NCBI GenBank assembly: GCA_018665625.1
Contig: JABJCF010000029.1
Coordinates: 1 to 6,677 of the forward strand
Source: Nitrospina sp.
Lineage (GTDB): Bacteria; Nitrospinota; Nitrospinia; Nitrospinales; VA-1
DNA length: 6,677 nt
Direction of reading: 5' to 3'
Shown piece after piece: positions 1-5,995 of this stretch (its first letter is position 1; each line of letters opens with the position of its first letter). A model generated the notes under the pieces. It was not told the origin of the DNA, ran no database searches, and worked only from the letters and a program-made list of their open reading frames with translations. A program made the translations under genes and the position numbers.

Positions 1-70
1 TCTGAATAATGGGATTCTGATTTGTCCTGCATTTAATAGCAGTGAGTAATTTACTAAATACTCCTACTGA

Positions 71-159
71 ATCACCCTCACCCCAACCCTCTCCCCTCAA
101 GGGAGAGGGAGCAAAAATCCCCTTCTCCCCTGGAGGGAGAAGGATAGGATGAGGGGGAT
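71..159. repeat. Cloverleaf-like palindromic intergenic repeat
   Basis: Three nested inverted repeats are visible. An outer 10-bp stem pairs 71-80 with 150-159 (9 of 10 match). Inside it are two side-by-side perfect 9-bp hairpins, 87-95 with 101-109 and 121-129 with 135-143, each with a 5-base loop. One strand is C/T-rich and the other G/A-rich. This C-rich/G-rich palindrome type resembles short interspersed repeats seen between genes in many bacterial genomes; copy number here cannot be judged from one window. It ends 31 bases before the polyferredoxin start codon, so it would lie in that gene's promoter or leader. Confidence 0.75.
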
Positions 160-190
160 GAATAAAGATTAAAAAAGCTACCAACAAACC

Positions 191-1519
191 ATGAAGTTTC
201 GATACAACCTTGCAAAAAAAACCTTTAAGGGTAAAAAAATCGTCGAGCGTGGGGTCGAAGACCTTATTGATGAAGATCAGCGCGGCAACCATTCCAGCGT
301 TGATGCTCCCAATCCGCTGAGCCTCGACAAGGAAACCATCACCCCTGTTGAACCCGAAGAGCCGAAAGAGGTTTCCAGACGCGACTTGTTTTCGTTCGGA
401 AGGCTGGGTGACTTTGCCGAAGCGGTCGAAGAGGACCACAAAAAACAACCGAAGAAAAGCCAAAAAGATAAAGAAGACGAAGAAGCCGAGGAACTGGAAA
501 CCGGTGACTTGGCAACCGATGAAGCACCCGAAGAAATAGCAGAAGAAGAAAATGCGGCGAAAGAGGAAGAACCAAAACAGGGTTTCTTCAAACGCCTGGT
601 TTCTAAATTCAAGTCCGACCCTATACCTGAAGATGGATTAGAAATAGACAGCATCTCAGAGAAAAAAGAAGAGTCTTTCACTGAAGCTCTTGATACTGCT
701 GAAAAGGAACTTCTGCCTGAGGCAGGCAATAATATATTCGCTTTGGAAGAAGGCGAAGAAGAAGAACCCGAGTACGACCGTAGAAATTTAATACGGCAAG
801 GTTTCCATTTCTTTGCCAAGCCGGCTGTCGAAAATGTTCAGTCAAAAATTGATAACGTCAACAAGGCGGTTGATAAAATCACCAAACGTGTTCCGGTGCT
901 GAGACCCCCCGGGGCAATTTCTGAAAAGGCATTTCTTCAAGCCTGCTCGCGCTGTGATGAATGCATTCACGCCTGCCCTAAAGATGCTATTCAAAGGGCT
1001 CCTAAGAAAATGGGATTCCTCATCCACAATACTCCTTATATTGACCCGATGCGCAATCCTTGTGTCATGTGCACGGATTTGCCATGCATCCCCGCTTGCC
1101 CGGACGGCGCATTATTGCCGGTTCAGGAGTTGAGTGATGTGAGTATGGGCTACGCAGTCCTCGACAAGAAGAAATGCCAGGCCTACGGGGATACTTTTTG
1201 CCAACAATGTGTGATCGACTGCCCGGTTCCGGGAGCCATTCATCAGGTGAACGACCAACCCATCATCGACAAGAATATTTGTACGGGTTGTGGTGTCTGT
1301 ATGCGGTCTTGCAGCACCGTCAATATTCCTTTGGCCATCAAGATCAAACCGCAAATGGTCATCGACTATCAATTGCATAAAAAACAATTGGAAAAGGAAA
1401 AAGCTCGCATAGAAGCTGAAAGGCTGGAAGCCAAGCGCCTGGAGGCAGAGCAGCAGGCCGCAGAACAGGAAAATGAAGAAGTCGATGCCGAAGGGGAAAC
1501 CCGCGGGATCGAGTCGTAA
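191..1519 (+). CDS. NapG/MauM-like polyferredoxin, four [4Fe-4S] sites, long acidic N-terminal arm
   Basis: Predicted electron-transfer protein of 442 residues. The ferredoxin core (about 234-385) has four cysteine quartets: C252/255/258/262, C291/294/299/303, C329/337/340/344 and C364/367/370/374. The spacings, including C-x2-C-x4-C-x3-C after PCVMC and C-x7-C-x2-C-x3-C, are those of the NapG/MauM family, as is the LRPPGA stretch at 237-242 just before the first site. The fourth site ends Cys-Ser rather than Cys-Pro. Residues 1-195 are low-complexity, Glu/Lys-rich and probably disordered. Two RR-[DN]-L-x3-G motifs occur, at about 63-70 and 197-204; the second sits where NapG/NapF-type proteins normally begin. 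Neither is followed by a hydrophobic stretch, so Tat export is unlikely and a cytoplasmic location is inferred. Residues 395-435 form an E/K/A-rich likely coiled coil with RLEA repeats. No Shine-Dalgarno precedes the ATG, which is nevertheless the only plausible start. No nap or mau genes are adjacent, so the redox partner is unknown. Confidence 0.85.
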   Translation: MKFRYNLAKKTFKGKKIVERGVEDLIDEDQRGNHSSVDAPNPLSLDKETITPVEPEEPKEVSRRDLFSFGRLGDFAEAVEEDHKKQPKKSQKDKEDEEAEELETGDLATDEAPEEIAEEENAAKEEEPKQGFFKRLVSKFKSDPIPEDGLEIDSISEKKEESFTEALDTAEKELLPEAGNNIFALEEGEEEEPEYDRRNLIRQGFHFFAKPAVENVQSKIDNVNKAVDKITKRVPVLRPPGAISEKAFLQACSRCDECIHACPKDAIQRAPKKMGFLIHNTPYIDPMRNPCVMCTDLPCIPACPDGALLPVQELSDVSMGYAVLDKKKCQAYGDTFCQQCVIDCPVPGAIHQVNDQPIIDKNICTGCGVCMRSCSTVNIPLAIKIKPQMVIDYQLHKKQLEKEKARIEAERLEAKRLEAEQQAAEQENEEVDAEGETRGIES

Positions 1520-1647
1520 TACTCACTCCTTAAGCAAAATTCATCGATTTATCCCTTGCAAGTCTCCTCTGTTTTCAGTAAGTTAGTCGTTTTGCCCCCT
1601 TTACGCTTCATAAAGCGGAATTACTGATTCAAATTTAAAGGTTATAA

Positions 1648-3423
1648 ATGAGCAGCGAACTTCAAAGAACGCATCATTGCGGAGAGTTATCGGACAAAGA
1701 TATTGATAAGCAGGTTACTCTTTGCGGATGGGTACACACCCGACGCGACCATGGTGGATTAATTTTTGTCGACCTTTGGGATAAATATGGTTTGACGCAG
1801 GTGGTACTGAATCCACAAATCGATCATCTTGCACATGAGCACGCACAATCTATTCGCGGCAATTTTGTGATCGGTGTTGTAGGAACTGTTCGTGCCAGAC
1901 CGGATGACATGGTCAACCCAAAATTGCAGACCGGGAAAATTGAAGTCTATGTCGATGAATTGAGCATTTTGAATCGCTCTGAAACTCCACCGATTTCACC
2001 TTGGGAACCTCAGGACACCTCTGAAGCACTGCGTTTGAAATATCGTTTTCTGGATCTTCGCGGTCCGGAATTACAAAAAAATTTAAAGATACGCTACGAC
2101 ATTACACGTGTTGCCCGTAACGAACTCCACCGGCATGGCTACATGGAAGTGGAAACCCCAATGTTAACGAAGAGCACCCCAGAAGGGGCGCGGGACTACC
2201 TGGTTCCCAGCCGTTTGAATCCGCAAAAGTTTTATGCGCTGCCACAGTCGCCACAATTGTTCAAACAGATTCTCATGGTTTCGGGAATGGACAAATATTT
2301 TCAAATCGTCAAATGTTTCCGCGATGAAGATTTACGGCAGGACCGGCAACCGGAGTTCACTCAAATAGATGTAGAAATGTCTTTCGGCAATGAAAAAATA
2401 CTTTTTCAAATGATCGAAGAGATGATGGCAGCAATTTATAAGGAAGTGCTGAACGAAGAAATTCCTATCCCTTTCCCTATCCTGAAATATCAGGATGCGA
2501 TTGATCGATTTGGTACGGATAAGCCGGATATGAGAATCGATTTGGAAATCATTGACGTTGCTGAAATCGTCCGCGGAACTCAATTCAAAGTGTTCGCACA
2601 GGTCTTGGAATCTGGAGGACAGATCCGTGCCTTGAACATCAAAAACAGCGCTGACTCTTTATCCCGAAAGGCCTTGGACAATCTAACAGAAATTGCCAAA
2701 ACATATGGCGCCAAGGGAATGGCCTGGATCAAGGTTCAAGAGAACGAATTGCAATCTCCCATCATCAAATTTTTTGAGCAGGAAATGTTAGACCGGATGC
2801 TGGAAAAGCTGGGCAGCAAACCCGGAGACACCGTGGTGTTCATCGCAGACAAACCTAAAATAGTTGCCGACGCTTTAGCGCATTTGCGTTTAGCCATTGC
2901 AAAACTGCTGAACCTCGTTGACGAATCCAAGAATGCCTTTATCTGGGTCACTGAGTTCCCGCTGGTGGAGTATGACGAAACGACAAAAAGACACAACGCC
3001 ATGCATCATCCCTTCACGGCTCCACGCGAAGAAGATATGGATAAATTTGAATCTGATCCGACCGCCATTAAGGCCCGTGCTTACGATCTGGTATTAAACG
3101 GAAACGAAATTGGTGGAGGCAGTATCCGTATCCATCAAAAGGAAGTTCAGGAAAAAATGTTTAAGCTTCTCGGCATTGATAAAGAAGAAGCAGAAGCGAA
3201 GTTCGGGTTCCTGTTGGATGCACTTCAATATGGTGCTCCACCCCATTGCGGCATTGCCATGGGTCTCGATCGCATAGCCATGCTGCTTACCGGTGCTGAT
3301 TCCATTCGTGATGTAATTGCATTTCCAAAAACACAAAAAGCGACTTGTTTGATGACCCAGGCTCCCTCAGAAGTCGACAAAAAGCAATTGAAAGAACTCA
3401 AACTTAAAGCCGATCTCAGCTGA
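1648..3423 (+). CDS. aspS: Aspartyl-tRNA synthetase (bacterial type, possibly non-discriminating)
   Basis: Cytoplasmic class IIb enzyme that charges tRNA-Asp with aspartate using ATP. Its 591 residues match the usual bacterial length. Order of parts: N-terminal OB-fold anticodon-binding domain (about 1-110, with GWVHTRRDHGG at 27-37), class II motif 1 region (about 132-170), TPEGARDYLVPSR (177-189), the aspartate-binding QSPQLFKQ (200-207), motif 2 FRDED (224-228) with RQPEFTQID following, the bacterial GAD insertion (about 285-420), GGGSIRIH (489-496) and motif 3 GLDR (539-542). No catalytic residue appears to be missing. H35 in RRDHGG is the residue found in non-discriminating enzymes such as that of Pseudomonas aeruginosa, whereas E. 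coli has Leu. If so, it would also make Asp-tRNA-Asn for GatCAB. An AAAGG ribosome site at 1637-1641 lies 6 bases before the ATG and supports this start. It lies 128 bases after the polyferredoxin, and a shared transcript is uncertain. Confidence 0.97.
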   Translation: MSSELQRTHHCGELSDKDIDKQVTLCGWVHTRRDHGGLIFVDLWDKYGLTQVVLNPQIDHLAHEHAQSIRGNFVIGVVGTVRARPDDMVNPKLQTGKIEVYVDELSILNRSETPPISPWEPQDTSEALRLKYRFLDLRGPELQKNLKIRYDITRVARNELHRHGYMEVETPMLTKSTPEGARDYLVPSRLNPQKFYALPQSPQLFKQILMVSGMDKYFQIVKCFRDEDLRQDRQPEFTQIDVEMSFGNEKILFQMIEEMMAAIYKEVLNEEIPIPFPILKYQDAIDRFGTDKPDMRIDLEIIDVAEIVRGTQFKVFAQVLESGGQIRALNIKNSADSLSRKALDNLTEIAKTYGAKGMAWIKVQENELQSPIIKFFEQEMLDRMLEKLGSKPGDTVVFIADKPKIVADALAHLRLAIAKLLNLVDESKNAFIWVTEFPLVEYDETTKRHNAMHHPFTAPREEDMDKFESDPTAIKARAYDLVLNGNEIGGGSIRIHQKEVQEKMFKLLGIDKEEAEAKFGFLLDALQYGAPPHCGIAMGLDRIAMLLTGADSIRDVIAFPKTQKATCLMTQAPSEVDKKQLKELKLKADLS

Positions 3424-3435
3424 CATCCATCTCCA

Positions 3436-3467
3436 AGTGGGGCGAAAACTGTAAACTTTGCTCCACT
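3436..3467 (+). terminator. Hairpin just downstream of aspS, no U-tract
   Basis: An 11-bp stem pairs 3436-3446 with 3457-3467, counting two G-U pairs, around a 10-base loop, 12 bases after the aspS stop. There is no T-run after it, so it is not a canonical intrinsic terminator. It may protect the mRNA 3' end or be an eroded terminator. Confidence 0.35.
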
Positions 3468-3676
3468 GCTCCGGCGGACCCCTTATTTTTTGACCCACTC
3501 CCCTTATTAAACCGCCACTTTAAGGCCCAAGAACCAATTCCCTTCTTTTTTACGATGATGAGATTCCCTGACTTGGGAGTTTGACCCGAAAAATCACGAC
3601 ACTTTCACTGGCTTTCGATAAACTATTTTTAGTGAGGTGGTTTTTAACCTCTCTAAAATCATCTCCTCCTCGGATT

Positions 3677-3715
3677 CCGGGAACAGGGTGTTCCCCCTGT
3701 TCCCGGATTTTTTTT
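3677..3715 (+). terminator. Strong Rho-independent terminator
   Basis: A perfect 12-bp stem, ccgggaacaggg (3677-3688) with its complement at 3695-3706, encloses a 6-base loop; a further T-A pair (3676/3707) extends it. Eight consecutive T follow at 3708-3715. This is a textbook intrinsic terminator for plus-strand transcription. It lies 253 bases after the aspS stop and 52 bases before the larE start, so it may end the aspS transcript, end an unrecognised small RNA, or act as an attenuator in a larE leader. Confidence 0.92.
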
Positions 3716-3767
3716 GCTCCCCCCTTTGTGATACTCTTAACCTCAACAAATTAATTCCTGGCTATTT

Positions 3768-4595
3768 ATGTCCCTGAGCGAAAAAACTGAAAAACTAAAA
3801 TCATTGATCCTGAAAATGGATCGTGTTCTCGTAGCTTTTTCCGGGGGAGTGGATAGCACTCTAGTCCTTGCCATTGCCCGTGAAGTATTGGGGGAAAACG
3901 TTCTCGCCGTCACAGCTCAATCTGAAAGCGTCCCCGATCGAGAAATGCAGGCATGCCGCGAGTTGTCTCAGGAAATTGGCGCAGAACACCTTTTTATTCG
4001 AACGAATGAAATGAGCAATCCGGATTACCAGGTAAACCCTGCGAACCGTTGTTACCACTGTAAAACCGAGCTGTATTCCTGCCTGAAAATGGTGGCCCTT
4101 GAAAAAGAGTTCCCCTACATCGTAAATGGGATCAATACAGACGATTTGGGGGACTATCGACCGGGAATTGATGCGGCACGTGAGAACGCGGTGAGAAGTC
4201 CATTAGTGGAAGCGGGATTCGACAAGCAAAACATCCGCGATCTCGCAAAGCAAATGGAACTATCGATATGGGACAAACCCGCAATGGCTTGCTTGTCGTC
4301 GCGCATCCCCTACGGTCAGTCGGTGACTCACGAAAAACTCAAGAGAATAGAAAAAGCCGAAGACTTTTTGTTATCAATGGGATTCAAACAAATTCGAGTT
4401 CGGCATCAAGGGGAAACCGCAAGTATAGAACTGGGGCAAAATGAAATGCCACAGTTCACCCCAAACATTGAAAATAGAGTGAAAGAAAAATTCAGGGCAT
4501 TAGGATTCCAAACCACTCATCTCGACCCAAAGGGCTATCGAATGGGCAGCCTCAACGAAGCTCTTAAAGAAAAAAAGGATTATGAAAGCATCTAA
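3768..4595 (+). CDS. larE: LarE, ATP-dependent sulfur transferase of nickel-pincer cofactor synthesis
   Basis: LarE adenylates the carboxylates of the pyridinium bis-carboxylate mononucleotide made by LarB and inserts sulfur; LarC then adds nickel to give the NPN cofactor of lactate racemase and related enzymes. The protein is soluble and 275 residues long, the normal size. The PP-loop SGGVDS is at 25-30 in the N-terminal ATP pyrophosphatase domain. NRCYHCK gives C95 and C98, and ACLSSR gives C175. C175 corresponds to the conserved cysteine that is the sacrificial sulfur donor in the Lactobacillus plantarum enzyme; the extra C-x2-C pair is characteristic of LarE proteins that hold a [4Fe-4S] cluster. 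The start fits the family, with the PP-loop about 25 residues in, although no good Shine-Dalgarno is seen. No larB, larC or larA is adjacent, so the rest of the pathway must be elsewhere. A strong terminator ends 52 bases upstream. Confidence 0.93.
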   Translation: MSLSEKTEKLKSLILKMDRVLVAFSGGVDSTLVLAIAREVLGENVLAVTAQSESVPDREMQACRELSQEIGAEHLFIRTNEMSNPDYQVNPANRCYHCKTELYSCLKMVALEKEFPYIVNGINTDDLGDYRPGIDAARENAVRSPLVEAGFDKQNIRDLAKQMELSIWDKPAMACLSSRIPYGQSVTHEKLKRIEKAEDFLLSMGFKQIRVRHQGETASIELGQNEMPQFTPNIENRVKEKFRALGFQTTHLDPKGYRMGSLNEALKEKKDYESI

Positions 4596-4629
4596 AATTT
4601 CGCTATTTTCAATCCCGCTAGTTCGCGTA

Positions 4630-4646
4630 TCCTTATTTCATAAGGA
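4630..4646. repeat. Short perfect hairpin upstream of the 77-residue gene
   Basis: A 7-bp stem tccttat/ataagga (4630-4636 and 4640-4646) has a 3-base loop. It lies 34 bases after the larE stop and 38 bases before the next start codon. No T-run follows, so termination is unlikely; an operator or an mRNA-stabilising hairpin is possible but unproven. Confidence 0.35.
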
Positions 4647-4671
4647 CCACTCACGACCATAGATATTTTTT

Positions 4672-4676
4672 AAAGG
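4672..4676 (+). promoter_or_regulatory. Ribosome binding site of the 77-residue gene
   Basis: AAAGG lies 8 bases before the ATG at 4685. The good spacing supports the small downstream frame as a translated gene. Confidence 0.6.
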
Positions 4677-4684
4677 TACCCTTA

Positions 4685-4918
4685 ATGTTTAACGTACAAT
4701 TACGACCGGAAGTTAGAAAACAACTGAAAGACCCTGATGGTTTTGCCAACGGATTGGGAATCGTTTACACAGGGCTCACCATCACCATGGCAGGTGTGGT
4801 GATGATGCTGATTCTTTACTTCAACAAACCTGAACATGTGCTTCATCCTACCTGGATATTGTTCATCGGCCTGGGCATCGTTATCTGGGGTGAAGTTAAA
4901 AAAGCCCGCTGTAAATAG
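4685..4918 (+). CDS. Small two-helix membrane protein of unknown function
   Basis: I do not recognise a family for this 77-residue protein. It has a polar, charged N-terminus (1-22), a first hydrophobic segment of about 24-46 (rich in Gly/Val/Met/Ile), a short polar loop NKPEHVLHP (47-55), a second hydrophobic segment of about 56-70 and a basic tail KKARCK. Two transmembrane helices in the inner membrane are predicted, and the positive tail and charged N-terminus suggest both ends face the cytoplasm. It is probably real: it has a well-spaced AAAGG site, no overlapping gene and a composition typical of a membrane protein. It follows larE by 89 bases on the same strand and could share its transcript, but nothing links it to nickel cofactor chemistry. 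The next gene converges on it. Confidence 0.7.
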   Translation: MFNVQLRPEVRKQLKDPDGFANGLGIVYTGLTITMAGVVMMLILYFNKPEHVLHPTWILFIGLGIVIWGEVKKARCK

Positions 4919-5010
4919 CCACTAGGCGTGGGGCCAATGGGTCTATGCCCATAAAGCTAGCAACATCTTAGAGCCTTTTACGATAAGCACCCTACCCTGC
5001 ACTCCCGCAT

Positions 5011-5107
5011 GTCATCGCGAGCGACTAAAAGGAGCGCGGCGATCCAGTTTTTGATTTTCATTGGAAAACTCTGGATTGCTTCGTCGCTATTCGCTCCTCG
5101 CAATGAC
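5011..5107. repeat. Large imperfect inverted repeat (interspersed-repeat type) between convergent genes
   Basis: The left arm 5011-5047 and right arm 5071-5107 are both 37 bases and agree at 25 positions when one is reverse-complemented without gaps. The outermost and innermost bases match best (gtcat and gatccag/ctggatt). The centre at 5048-5070 contains a further tttt/aaaa pairing. The arm sequence, gtcattgcgaggagcg-like at the outside and gcaatccag-like at the inside, resembles a palindromic interspersed repeat found between genes in many unrelated bacteria. It has no coding capacity. It sits between the 77-residue gene and proC, which converge, so its transcript would fold into a long hairpin in either direction and may act as a transcription barrier. 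Confidence 0.8.
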
Positions 5108-5127
5108 GGGCAAATATTCTAACAACA

Positions 5128-5952
5128 TTACTCTGCAAGTTCTTTCGATCGGAGAGTGGCTTTTTCTACCGCGTTCATGAGGGTGGCGCGCAGGCTGCCT
5201 TTTTCGAGGGCGTGCAATCCGGCGATGGTGGTTCCTCCCGGTGAAGTCACACGGTTTTTCAAATCTCCTGGAGACGCTCCCGTTTCCCTTACCAGCAATG
5301 CAGACCCCAGAACCGTTTGCACGGTGAGTTCATTGGCAACATCCCTTGAAAGTCCCATTTTCACTCCTGCATCGGAAAGAGCTTCGATGATCATAAAAAT
5401 ATAAGCGGGACCGCTACCACTCAATCCGGTCACTGCATCGATCTGCTCTTCAGGCACTTCTACCGTCCGTCCTACGGCCTGAAAAATTTCATGCGAAATT
5501 TTCAGATCGGATTTACTCACGCCTTTACCAGGAGAAATAGCGGTGACTCCCTCTTGAACTACGGCTGGTGTGTTGGGCATGGTTCTAACAACACTGAGTT
5601 TTTTCTTTTTACCTGAACTTAAGGCTCCCTCTATCTTAGAAACGGGAACCCCGGCAGCAACGGATATCACCAGTTTCTTCGCATCCACCTGATCGGCAAT
5701 ACCATTCAAAACTTCGCTGATGATTTGCGGTTTGACTGCGACAATAAGGATATCCGCCTTTTTTACCAGATCAAGATTGTCTTTCACCATCTTGATTTTA
5801 TATTCAGAAGTTAAAAAGGTTTGCCGACTCTTACTCGGCTCTGAAGCCAGGATATTGGATGCCTTGATCAATGAAGACGAAAGCATTCCTTTTATGATAG
5901 CCTCGGCCATATTGCCTCCGCCGATGAATCCAATTTTTTTATTTTTCAACAC
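5128..5952 (-). CDS. proC: Pyrroline-5-carboxylate reductase
   Basis: It catalyses the last step of proline synthesis, NAD(P)H-dependent reduction of 1-pyrroline-5-carboxylate to L-proline, in the cytoplasm. With the GTG start at 5952-5950 it is 274 residues, the usual length. The Rossmann motif GFIGGGNMAEA is at 8-18, VAVKPQ at 71-76, RTMPNTPA at 123-130, LSGSGPAY at 177-184, and the family signature around RVTSPGGTT at 234-242 in the C-terminal helical dimerisation domain. The frame stays open to 6033, but that longer form would overlap yggS and add 27 residues with no family resemblance. The GGAGG 9 bases before the GTG fixes the start; a TTG one codon later is the only close alternative. 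It follows yggS by 43 bases and is probably co-transcribed with it. No yggT follows; a large palindromic repeat lies downstream. Confidence 0.96.
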   Translation of the reverse strand: MLKNKKIGFIGGGNMAEAIIKGMLSSSLIKASNILASEPSKSRQTFLTSEYKIKMVKDNLDLVKKADILIVAVKPQIISEVLNGIADQVDAKKLVISVAAGVPVSKIEGALSSGKKKKLSVVRTMPNTPAVVQEGVTAISPGKGVSKSDLKISHEIFQAVGRTVEVPEEQIDAVTGLSGSGPAYIFMIIEALSDAGVKMGLSRDVANELTVQTVLGSALLVRETGASPGDLKNRVTSPGGTTIAGLHALEKGSLRATLMNAVEKATLRSKELAE

Positions 5953-5961
5953 TAGATTATT

Positions 5962-5966
5962 CCTCC
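5962..5966 (-). promoter_or_regulatory. Shine-Dalgarno of proC that decides its start
   Basis: On the minus strand GGAGG lies 9 bases before the GTG at 5952-5950, between the yggS stop and proC. It argues for the 274-residue ProC beginning with GTG rather than the longer frame from 6033. Confidence 0.8.
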
Positions 5967-5995
5967 AGTAGATTTTAATTTCTGATTTTTCTTGG

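Larger units (their letters stand above)
3424..3767. other. 344-base intergenic region between aspS and larE
   Basis: No convincing coding sequence is seen on either strand. It holds an imperfect hairpin right after the aspS stop (3436-3467), a 9-base direct repeat ccccttatt (3479-3487 and 3500-3508), a small inverted repeat gaggt/acctc (3634-3638 and 3647-3651) and a strong terminator (3677-3715). The last 52 bases before larE have no clear promoter or Shine-Dalgarno. The space between the first hairpin and the terminator could be an aspS 3' tail, a larE leader or a small RNA; the sequence does not decide between these. Confidence 0.6.

Noticed and set aside
22..50. Possible promoter TTGTCC, 17-base spacer, AGTAAT ahead of the polyferredoxin
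   Set aside because: Both hexamers match the sigma-70 consensus at only 4 of 6 positions, which is expected by chance in AT-rich DNA.
71..159. CRISPR or tRNA-like structure suggested by the cloverleaf fold
   Set aside because: There are no repeat-spacer units and no tRNA consensus arms or CCA end; it is a simple nested inverted repeat.
381..440. Twin-arginine export signal in the polyferredoxin
   Set aside because: The RR motifs are internal and not followed by a hydrophobic segment, so a functional Tat signal is not supported.
277..819. 180-codon open frame on the minus strand, Ser-rich
   Set aside because: It is antisense to the Glu/Lys-rich arm of the polyferredoxin; GAA/GAG codons read backwards give Ser/Phe/Leu runs. 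No ribosome site or family motif.
1520..1647. Promoter or attenuator ahead of aspS
   Set aside because: Only weak -35/-10 pairs and a 5-bp hairpin (1604-1608 with 1613-1617) could be found; nothing exceeded chance.
4937..4952. Terminator after the 77-residue gene (atgggt/gcccat hairpin)
   Set aside because: The stem is only 6 bp including a G-T pair and no T-run follows.
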